This document shows, piece after piece, positions 1-4,936 of a stretch of DNA of 5,109 nt (the stretch's first letter is position 1; each line of letters begins with the position of its first letter). Location: assembly GCA_934338765.1 (NCBI GenBank), contig CAKRHL010000170.1, positions 1-5,109 on the forward strand, written 5' to 3'. Below the pieces are notes generated by a model that was given only the letters and a program-made list of their open reading frames with translations, did no database searches and was not told the DNA's origin. This DNA comes from an uncultured Lachnospiraceae bacterium. Lineage in GTDB: Bacteria; Bacillota; Clostridia; Lachnospirales; Lachnospiraceae. Made by a program: the position numbers and the translations under genes.

Positions 1-1
1 G

Positions 2-97
2 TGCGGCTGTGGCCATCATCATGACCACGATCATGAGCATCATCACGATGGCGAGTGTGGCTGTGGTCATCACCATGATCATGAGGGACACCACCAC
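2..97 (+). repeat. Imperfect internal duplication encoding a His/Cys/Asp metal-binding loop
   Basis: Two adjacent blocks, 2-55 and 56-97, both encode CGCGHHHDH followed by more His and acidic residues. The DNA copies differ mainly at third codon positions (ggc/ggt, cat/cac), so the protein repeat is kept while the DNA has drifted. This suggests an older duplication maintained for metal binding. The array may continue to the left of the window. Confidence 0.7.
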
Positions 98-376
98 GCA
101 GATGATGTATTTACAAGCTGGGGCGTAGAGACAGCCCACAAGTTTACGGAGGAGGAGCTGACGGATATTCTGGACAAGCTTGCAAAGGGCGGCGAATATG
201 GCGAGGTACTCCGTGCAAAGGGTATCGTCACACCGGCAGAGGGAGAGTGGTTCCACTTTGATCTGGTGCCGGAGGAGACAGAGCTTCGCCGTGGCGCAGC
301 TGATTATACAGGACGTATCTGCGTGATCGGTGCCAACCTCAATGAGGATAAGCTCAAAGAGCTGTTTCATGTATAA
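2..376 (+). CDS. C-terminal part of a CobW/COG0523 G3E-family GTPase (metal chaperone type), 5' end outside window
   Basis: This open frame enters from the left edge and ends at TAA 374-376, giving 124 visible residues. The first 32 carry 15 His and 4 Cys in two blocks starting CGCGHHHDH, the metal-binding loop typical of COG0523 proteins. The rest matches the CobW C-terminal domain: an FTSWGVET strand, a helix, VLRAKGIV, a GEWFHFDLVP strand, then YTGRICVIG and a terminal ELFHV. Family members are G3E P-loop GTPases thought to deliver metal ions, often zinc, to client proteins in the cytoplasm. The P-loop, the CxCC motif and the start lie upstream of the window and cannot be checked. The next gene, also G3E-like, begins 93 bases downstream with no terminator between, so co-transcription is likely. 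Zinc as the metal is inferred from the ligand-rich loop only. No regulatory site for this gene is visible. Confidence 0.88.
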   Translation, partial: CGCGHHHDHDHEHHHDGECGCGHHHDHEGHHHADDVFTSWGVETAHKFTEEELTDILDKLAKGGEYGEVLRAKGIVTPAEGEWFHFDLVPEETELRRGAADYTGRICVIGANLNEDKLKELFHV

Positions 377-460
377 TGCAGCAGCATAGCTTCTTATGGA
401 AAGATGCAATCGGAACCGTGTGCCGGCAGCCGTGCAACAAATCAACGATACGACAAAGAA

Positions 461-464
461 AGGA
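461..464 (+). promoter_or_regulatory. Ribosome binding site that decides the start of the second GTPase
   Basis: AGGA lies five bases before ATG 470. The upstream in-frame ATG at 404 has its purine-rich GGAAAG directly abutting the start codon, which is poor spacing. A protein started at 404 would also carry 22 extra low-complexity residues before the first beta strand of the P-loop domain. The start at 470 is therefore preferred. Confidence 0.65.
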
Positions 465-469
465 AAACT

Positions 470-1447
470 ATGTTTGGAAAGCAAAAACAGGAGATGATGG
501 TATATGTCATCATGGGATTTCTTGAGGCAGGCAAGACAAGTCTGATCCGTGATCTGCTTGTGGATGAGCTTTTTGATGACAAATCCAAGACACTGATCCT
601 TGTGTGTGAAGAGGGAGAAGAGGAGTATCCGCAGGCCCTTCTGAATCAGACACATGCGGCATGTGAATATATCGAGGATGAGGAATCCTTCGATGGCAAG
701 GTAGTAGAGAAATTCCTCAAGAAGCATCGTCCGGACAGGATCATTATCGAATACAACGGAATGTGGTCAACGGCGCATATTCCGGAAATGTATGATTCGC
801 TGGAGGATATCTGCTTTGACAGAGAGGTATATTTCCAGACGATAGATGTAGTAAATGACGAAACTTTCCTATTATATACACGTAATATGCCGTCTATGAT
901 GGTAGAGCATTATAAGGTATCAGAGATGGTCATCGTAAACCGCTGTACCGTGGAGAATACCAACAAGAACGCCATCCGCGGAAGCGTTAAGGCGGTCAAT
1001 CCGAGAGCACAGATCGTATATGAATCCGAAGATGATGCATTTTACGAGATGAAAGACGAGATGCCATTCGATGTCAATGCAGATATCATTGATATCAAGG
1101 ATGACGATTTTGGCCTCTGGTATGTGGATATGATCGATCATCAATCCGTATATGATGGCAAAACCCTCCATCTGACCGGACGGATCCAGAAAACCAGAGG
1201 ACTGGAAAAAGGCTATGTGGTTTTTGGACGGCATGCCATGACCTGCTGTGCCGATGACGTGCAGTTCATGGGATTTTTGTGCAAAGCAGACGACTGGTCC
1301 GCATTTGCCAATGGAAGCTATGTCACCATTACAGCGCGGCTGGAGTTCAAATTCCGCAAAGAGTATGGGGAAGAAGGTCCTGTATTCTATGCAGAAGAAG
1401 TTCTGCAGGCACAAAAGCCGAAAGAGGAGCTTGTATATTTTAATTAG
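470..1447 (+). CDS. G3E/CobW-like P-loop protein fused to a YcgQ/TIGR03943-like C-terminal domain
   Basis: The protein has 325 residues. Residues 10-25 form the first strand and P-loop, with G16-x4-G21-K22-T23 (GFLEAGKT, compare GFLGSGKT in COG0523). IIIEYNG at 91-97 fits the ExxG motif of G3E GTPases. The guanine-specificity motif is degenerate: NRCT at 157-160 in place of NKxD. The usual GCxCC metal motif between P-loop and ExxG is absent; only isolated Cys46 and Cys65 occur there. From about residue 215 the sequence resembles the C-terminal domain of YcgQ/TIGR03943 (DUF1980) proteins: LHLTGRI at 233-239, then FGRHAMTCCADD at 252-263 and a following beta-rich stretch. YcgQ-type proteins often accompany a permease and COG0523 GTPases, so a role in metal transport or sensing is likely. 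No signal peptide or membrane segment is seen, so the product should be cytoplasmic. It probably shares a transcript with the GTPase upstream. The fold assignment is fairly sure; the biochemical role is inferred. Confidence 0.8.
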   Translation: MFGKQKQEMMVYVIMGFLEAGKTSLIRDLLVDELFDDKSKTLILVCEEGEEEYPQALLNQTHAACEYIEDEESFDGKVVEKFLKKHRPDRIIIEYNGMWSTAHIPEMYDSLEDICFDREVYFQTIDVVNDETFLLYTRNMPSMMVEHYKVSEMVIVNRCTVENTNKNAIRGSVKAVNPRAQIVYESEDDAFYEMKDEMPFDVNADIIDIKDDDFGLWYVDMIDHQSVYDGKTLHLTGRIQKTRGLEKGYVVFGRHAMTCCADDVQFMGFLCKADDWSAFANGSYVTITARLEFKFRKEYGEEGPVFYAEEVLQAQKPKEELVYFN

Positions 1448-1582
1448 TCTTTACAGAATCAAGGTTATTATGAAGGCAGATGTCGTTTTCTGTGCAAAAT
1501 GACGAACAATAACAGATCCGGGCGGAAAATGTATCTCATATTTCTTCGGGATCTTATGACCGCCGGACGAAGATAAAACGAC
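1448..1582. other. Non-coding stretch downstream of the GTPase pair
   Basis: I see no gene here. A 10-codon ATG frame at 1470-1502 has no ribosome binding site. An imperfect GC-rich inverted repeat (1515-1525 with 1560-1568, one bulge, 34-base loop) is too loose to call a terminator, but it might fold in the 3' UTR upstream of the true terminator. Confidence 0.5.
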
Positions 1583-1629
1583 AAAAAAGAGCAGAACAGT
1601 ACTTTCCATACTGTTCTGTTCTTTTTTTT
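1583..1629 (+). terminator. Strong intrinsic terminator of the GTPase block
   Basis: Arms 1583-1601 and 1609-1627 form a stem of about 19 bp with a single G-U pair and a seven-base loop (CTTTCCA). An eight-T run at 1622-1629 overlaps the 3' arm. The 5' arm carries a six-A run, so the structure could also terminate transcription on the minus strand. It lies 136 bases after the stop at 1447. Confidence 0.9.
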
Positions 1630-1814
1630 GTGAGGCAATGAGAATCAGAGGAGACTTTTGAATTACAAAAAGAAATGTTGTGCAAAATACCATATAAAAA
1701 TAAAAAAAAACGGAAATGAATTATGATAACTGCACAAAATGAAACGAAAATATGGCGTCTTTGGACAGAAAACACAAAAATAAACATGTTGTATTGGTAA
1801 AAATGCCAGTATCG
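1630..1814. other. AT-rich spacer without a recognised gene
   Basis: No convincing open frame with a ribosome binding site is present on either strand. Two short related words occur: TGTGCAAAAT at 1679-1688 (also at 1491-1500) and TGCACAAAAT at 1730-1739. Their meaning is unknown. The region separates the upstream terminator from the surface-protein promoter. Confidence 0.5.
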
Positions 1815-1843
1815 AATTTTTCGGAAAATTGTTATGATATAAT
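1815..1843 (+). promoter_or_regulatory. Extended -10 promoter with overlapping inverted repeat, for the secreted protein
   Basis: TATAAT at 1838-1843 is preceded by TG at 1835-1836, giving the extended -10 TGATATAAT. The position 17 bases upstream (1815-1820) reads AATTTT, a poor -35 that the extended -10 could offset. AATTTT 1815-1820 and AAAATT 1825-1830 form a perfect inverted repeat around TCGG. It sits over the -35 and spacer, where a repressor or activator could bind, but in AT-rich DNA this could be chance. Predicted transcription start is about 1849-1851. Confidence 0.75.
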
Positions 1844-1850
1844 GCGTAAT

Positions 1851-1903
1851 GGAAGTGGTATGACTATCGGCAGTTGCGGATGCCGATAGTTATGTACACT
1901 TCT
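1851..1903 (+). promoter_or_regulatory. 5'-terminal mRNA stem-loop in the leader of the secreted-protein gene
   Basis: The core is a perfect 10-bp stem, ACTATCGGCA 1863-1872 with TGCCGATAGT 1881-1890, and an eight-base loop. Pairing continues outward through 1858-1862 with 1891-1895 (two A-U and three G-U pairs), a one-base bulge at A1896, then 1852-1857 with 1897-1902, which are all Watson-Crick. About 21 pairs result, with 1851-1903 a possible extra G-U pair. The base of the stem coincides with the predicted transcription start, 7 to 8 bases after the -10. There is no U-run after it, so it is not an intrinsic terminator. A 5'-end stabiliser or a protein or RNA binding element is inferred. 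No known riboswitch class was recognised. Confidence 0.75.
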
Positions 1904-1944
1904 TAAAAACAAAACAACCCATTAAAATAATTGGGGGAAATTTT

Positions 1945-1951
1945 AAGGAGG
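1945..1951 (+). promoter_or_regulatory. Consensus Shine-Dalgarno of the secreted-protein gene
   Basis: AAGGAGG, seven bases before ATG 1959, matches the anti-Shine-Dalgarno fully and fixes the start. Just upstream, CCCATTA and TAATTGGG (1918-1935) could form a weak bulged hairpin, but it does not cover the site. Confidence 0.9.
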
Positions 1952-1958
1952 AAAAGAA

Positions 1959-3779
1959 ATGAAGTTAACAAAGGGAATGAAGAAAGCTCTTTCCTTACTT
2001 CTGTCTGCTGCTATGGTAGTAACAGGAGTAAACGTAACTGCAAACACAGCTAGTGCTGAAGAGCAGACAGAAGCTAAAACAAGCTATGTGATCACTCTTG
2101 GCGGCAAGGCTGATGACACAACACTTGATGGTGTTGCTTTTACTGATGACAAGGTAAAAGAGTCTATTAACTCATGGGATGCATCTTGGGAGAATCCTAA
2201 GTCAATCCATGTTCAACTTTTAGCTCCTCTGAAAGAGGCTATGACAAAGTTCAAGAAGCCGGCGATCAAGATCGTTGAGGCAAGTGAAGGCGCTAAGGTA
2301 ACTACCTGGTCGAACGATGCCAACGATGGATACTCAGCAGTAATCGAAGAGCTCAATAATGGTAAGCAGTTTGGTACAGGCGATGTGATCGATCTGACAG
2401 AGGCTGTTAAGCTTGACAAGTTCGTTGATGTTGATGGTACACTGGATTTAAGCATTCCAGCTGATGCTACAGCAACAATCAAGGTTTATGATGCAGCAGT
2501 AGTTGAGCCAAACCCAGAGCTGAAAGAGGGATATGCAGCATATCTTTGCTTCACAGATAAGAACTGGGGCTGGGGCAACTGGGATGCAACACCTGAGAAT
2601 GGTGGAGAGCTTGAGAACGGTGCTCCTAAGGGCCATGGTACTGACGCTATCATCAAGGGCAACGGTACATACACCGTATCTATCAACAAGGATCAGATGG
2701 GTGCTGAGGCAGCTGCTGAAGGCGCAACAGTATTCTGCGTAGATATCAAGGGTATCCTTGCTTCTGATTTTATCAATGCTGACGATATCGCATTCTCTGA
2801 TGTAAAGATCGCACTCGATGGTAAGGAGTACAAGGCTGATATGTCTAAGATGCTCGAGGGTAACATCGAGGATGATAAGGATAACTATCGTCTTGAGATC
2901 TGCAACGCATATGGTTATGATGGCGTTGAGGATGTCAGCACAAAGGATGATTTCGATCAGACAGACTTCAAGTTTGAGGAGTCACTTTCTGTTACATTTA
3001 CTATTTCCGGTCTGAAGGAAGGTAAGACAGACAGAACTAAGTTCGACAAAGATGGAACAATCGTAGCTGGTACATACAAAGAGGGTTCTCGTGTATCTAA
3101 GGCTACTCCGGCTCCTGTAGAGACACCTGCAGCTACAGCTACAGCAACAGCAAAGGCTCCTGCAAAGACTCCTACAGCTTCTGCAATCGCAACAAAGTCA
3201 ACTATTACAACACCGGTTGCAGTTGGTACATCTAAGATCACACCAAAGCAGAAGACAGTAGTAGTAGCTCCTAACAAGACTGTAAAGGTTGGTTTCACAG
3301 CTACAGCTGCTAAGCCGGCAACAAAGGCTGCAGTAGTTACAGCTACAACAGCTTCTAAGAAGGTTGCTACAGCTAAGGTATCTGGTAAGAAGGTTGTAAT
3401 CAAGGCTCCTAAGAAGGCTGTAAAGGGTTCTTCTACAACAGTTACTCTTAAGTCTACAAACGGTGATAAGAAGGTTTCTGCTAAGATCAAGGTTTATGTC
3501 CGCAACTCAGCCAAGAAGGTTAAGGCAGCTAAGAAAGCCATCACTGTTAAGAAGGGCAAAACTACTAAGTTAGTAATTAAGGCATCTAAGGTTCAGAATA
3601 AGAAGAAAGTATTTGCTGATACAATCACTGTAAAGGGCAAGGTTCTTAAGCTTACAAACGTTAAGTATGCTAAGGGTAAAGCTACTCTTACTCTGAAGGG
3701 TGCTAAGAAGGCTAAGAAGAAAGCCGTAACAATTAAGGTAGGTTCTAAGTCTGTAAAGGTTAAAGCTACCGTTAAATAA
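1959..3779 (+). CDS. Secreted surface protein: carbohydrate-binding-like N-terminal half, Ala/Thr/Pro linker, basic Ig-like C-terminal half
   Basis: The product has 606 residues. Residues 1-33 form a Sec signal peptide: basic MKLTKGMKK, a hydrophobic core, and an ASA site before E34. Residues about 42-185 and 189-352 are acidic beta-rich modules. The second contains the aromatic cluster W203, W205, W208 and ends with DNYRLEICNAYG (308-319) and ESLSVTFTISGL (341-352), a pattern I associate with carbohydrate-binding-like modules of clostridial cellulases and surface proteins. Residues about 380-425 are an Ala/Thr/Pro linker. Residues about 425-514 and 524-606 are two very lysine-rich, Ig-like (bacterial Ig-like type) repeats with alternating beta-strand patterns. 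No LPXTG, SLH, transmembrane or catalytic motif is seen, so wall association by charge or simple secretion is inferred. AAG dominates among Lys codons and GCT, GCA and ACA recur, unlike the neighbouring genes, which suggests high expression. It is monocistronic, with its own promoter and terminator. Substrate unknown. Confidence 0.85.
   Translation: MKLTKGMKKALSLLLSAAMVVTGVNVTANTASAEEQTEAKTSYVITLGGKADDTTLDGVAFTDDKVKESINSWDASWENPKSIHVQLLAPLKEAMTKFKKPAIKIVEASEGAKVTTWSNDANDGYSAVIEELNNGKQFGTGDVIDLTEAVKLDKFVDVDGTLDLSIPADATATIKVYDAAVVEPNPELKEGYAAYLCFTDKNWGWGNWDATPENGGELENGAPKGHGTDAIIKGNGTYTVSINKDQMGAEAAAEGATVFCVDIKGILASDFINADDIAFSDVKIALDGKEYKADMSKMLEGNIEDDKDNYRLEICNAYGYDGVEDVSTKDDFDQTDFKFEESLSVTFTISGLKEGKTDRTKFDKDGTIVAGTYKEGSRVSKATPAPVETPAATATATAKAPAKTPTASAIATKSTITTPVAVGTSKITPKQKTVVVAPNKTVKVGFTATAAKPATKAAVVTATTASKKVATAKVSGKKVVIKAPKKAVKGSSTTVTLKSTNGDKKVSAKIKVYVRNSAKKVKAAKKAITVKKGKTTKLVIKASKVQNKKKVFADTITVKGKVLKLTNVKYAKGKATLTLKGAKKAKKKAVTIKVGSKSVKVKATVK
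3129..3152 (+). repeat. Short Ala-Thr codon repeat in the linker
   Basis: Residues 391-398 (AATATATA) are encoded by alternating GCT/GCA and ACA codons, giving near-identical six-base units. Such a run can change length by slippage, altering linker length without breaking the frame. Confidence 0.6.
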
Positions 3780-3819
3780 TAGTTCACTTCTATTACAATA
3801 AAAAAGAGCTTTCAAAAGG

Positions 3820-3850
3820 AAGGGGATACCCAAAAGGGTGTCCCCTTTTT
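3820..3850 (+). terminator. Intrinsic terminator of the secreted-protein gene
   Basis: Stem 3820-3831 (AAGGGGATACCC) pairs with 3836-3847 (GGGTGTCCCCTT): 12 bp including one G-U, closed by an AAAA loop and followed by a T-run interrupted by C (to about 3854). It lies 40 bases after the TAA at 3777-3779. Confidence 0.92.
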
Positions 3851-3854
3851 CTTT

Positions 3855-4056
3855 CATGAAACAAATATTTATTTCAATGATTAAGGGGATGTTTAAGTAT
3901 GTTGATAAGCTATATTGTTAATCCTGCGTATAAAAATTACTAAAAATATACAAATTGCAAAAAGAGATTTTTAGGTGTACTTTAAAACTCCGTCATTTCG
4001 TATGGAAAATTGTACTGGGTTTGTTGACTATGTCAATGGTTTGAACTCACATTGCG
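3855..4056. other. AT-rich intergenic region, no gene seen
   Basis: No plausible coding frame or RNA gene was found. A short inverted repeat, TTGAC-TAT-GTCAA at 4024-4036, lies just upstream of where the -35 of the next promoter would be. It could be an operator, but its length is compatible with chance. Confidence 0.45.
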
Positions 4057-4065
4057 TGCTATAAT
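4057..4065 (+). promoter_or_regulatory. Extended -10 element upstream of the nuclease-family gene
   Basis: TGCTATAAT combines TG and a perfect TATAAT (4060-4065). The -35 position (about 4037-4042) reads TGGTTT, a poor match. Transcription would start near 4072, leaving about 24 bases of leader before ATG 4096. Confidence 0.5.
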
Positions 4066-4593
4066 AGTGCCCATTATCAGAACATAACTTGTAGGATGAA
4101 GCATCTGGTGTTGCTTTACAGAAAAGATGATGATATGTTTCGGCTGGTGGTGGAACGTAAGGGAGTTTGTCAGGAGATACTTCGTACATTACTGGATAAA
4201 CCACAACTAAGGGTGGTACGGGTGACGTCACAGTCTGTCATGACGAGTCTGCACAGGGAGATTACGCTGGATGCGCTTTGTATCCTGGAAAATGATGAGT
4301 ATGTGAATATTGAGATGCAGAAGGGATCTGGTAATGATGATATCAGGAGAACGAGGTTTCATGCAGCAGCGACTACAGCAGCATATACTCCCAAGAAAAC
4401 CGATTTTTCAGATGTTCCGCATGTAACTGTTTTGTATATTACAGAGTATGATGCGTTGCAGACAGGGCAGGCAATCACGTATGTGAAGCGGTGTATGAAA
4501 ACAAAAGAAGGATTTGTCCCGGTGGATGACAGAGAGGACATTATCTTTGCCAATACAGCGGTTAAGGAAGACTCGGATAAATCCAACCTGCTT

Positions 4594-4596
4594 TAG
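4594..4596 (+). other. Premature amber (TAG) codon inside the nuclease-family gene
   Basis: The frame is open for 166 codons before and 91 after this triplet. It sits between SNLL and LFLCKDVF, where family members, as I recall them, continue with residues such as Gln or Glu. A single C-to-T change from CAG, or G-to-T from GAG, would explain it. No frameshift is needed. Confidence 0.75.
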
Positions 4597-4737
4597 TTAT
4601 TTTTGTGTAAAGATGTGTTTGAGGATGTCAAATTTCCTAACTTAAGCAAAGCTGTAAAATATTTCAAAGAGACAGAAGGAGGTTTTGGAGAAATGTGTAA
4701 AACAGTAGAGGATTATGCGCGAGAGCGCGAAAAGATA

Positions 4738-4761
4738 GGACGTTCAGAAGGACGTTCAGAA
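4738..4761 (+). repeat. Tandem 12-base repeat in the nuclease-family gene
   Basis: GGACGTTCAGAA occurs twice back to back (4738-4749, 4750-4761), encoding GRSEGRSE in the charged C-terminal tail. Perfect copies suggest recent duplication. The unit is a multiple of three, so copy-number change keeps the frame. Confidence 0.85.
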
Positions 4762-4870
4762 GAGAGAGTGAATGCGATACGTAAAATGCTCAAAAACGGA
4801 TTTGCCCGGGAGGTAATCCTTTCTTTGGACTATTCTGAGGCTGAATTGGAAGCTGCTGAGAAGAATTTTT

Positions 4871-4930
4871 AAAAAAAATAAAAAAAAGTTTCAAAAAAGT
4901 GTTGACAAGTTCATCAAAGCGTGATAATAT
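4871..4930 (+). promoter_or_regulatory. Very strong promoter with A-tract UP-like element, probable rRNA operon promoter
   Basis: A consensus -35 TTGACA (4902-4907) and -10 TAATAT (4925-4930) are separated by exactly 17 bases. TG at 4922-4923 makes the -10 extended. Positions 4871-4897 hold long A-runs immediately upstream of the -35, like the UP elements that bind the RNA polymerase alpha subunit at rRNA promoters. The A-tract starts at the stop codon of the nuclease-family gene. Predicted start is about 4937. Confidence 0.85.
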
Positions 4931-4936
4931 ACATAT

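Larger units (their letters stand above)
4096..4872 (+). pseudogene. PD-(D/E)XK nuclease family putative transposase (Rpn/PDDEXK_2 type), split by an in-frame TAG
   Basis: One frame runs from ATG 4096 to TAA 4870-4872, interrupted only by TAG at codon 167. Read through, it gives 258 codons, a plausible length for this family, common in Lachnospiraceae and annotated as recombination-promoting nuclease or transposase. Visible features are the N-terminal DDDMFRLVVE (11-20), L58-D59-A60 and N71-I72-E73-M74-Q75 as the D...ExQ nuclease core, the RTRFHAAATTAAYTP helix (85-99), the TVLYITEYDA strand (111-120) and FANTAVK (151-157). After the stop, LFLCKDVF and SKAVKYFKETE continue the family pattern, and the tail has the charged ExxR/GRSE region and a terminal YSEAELEAAEK. 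The next ATG/TTG after the stop (TTG 4603) has no ribosome binding site, so the second part is not an independent gene. The Shine-Dalgarno of ATG 4096 is weak (TAGG abutting it), and a TGA at 4042-4044 limits upstream extension, so the exact start is uncertain. The N-terminal part could still yield a 166-residue protein holding the core. Confidence 0.8.

Noticed and set aside
2..97. CRISPR-like or simple-repeat array at the left edge
   Set aside because: The repetition is explained by His/Asp/Cys codons of a metal-binding loop in frame with a CobW C-terminal domain; there are no spacers of regular length.
404..469. Upstream in-frame ATG at 404 as start of the second GTPase
   Set aside because: Its purine-rich stretch abuts the ATG with no spacing, and the 22 extra residues do not resemble the family N-terminus. 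ATG 470 has AGGA at five bases and leads straight into the P-loop strand.
920..1414. Minus-strand open frame opposite the GTPase gene
   Set aside because: It lies wholly antisense to a well-supported gene, has no recognisable domain and no convincing start context.
1248..1502. Plus-strand open frame overlapping the end of the GTPase gene
   Set aside because: It is an alternative frame of the YcgQ-like domain, with no ribosome binding site and no recognisable protein features.
1515..1568. Imperfect GC-rich inverted repeat as a terminator
   Set aside because: Nine or ten pairs with a bulge, a 34-base loop and no following U-run. The real terminator at 1583-1629 is far better.
1451..1787. Minus-strand open frames across the terminator and spacer
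   Set aside because: They translate the terminator stem and A/T runs into Phe/Ser/Leu-rich sequence; no ribosome binding site or family similarity.
2957..3490. Long minus-strand open frame (177 codons) opposite the lysine-rich region
   Set aside because: It is the complement of AAG/GCT/ACA-rich coding sequence, which lacks minus-strand stops by composition. No independent signals.
4716..4729. GCGCGAGAGCGC hairpin within the nuclease gene
   Set aside because: Only four base pairs around GAGA, in coding sequence for ARERE; likely incidental.
4603..4872. Separate small gene starting at TTG 4603
   Set aside because: It is in the same frame as the upstream nuclease gene, begins seven bases after its TAG without a ribosome binding site, and completes that family's C-terminus, so it is a fragment of the same gene.
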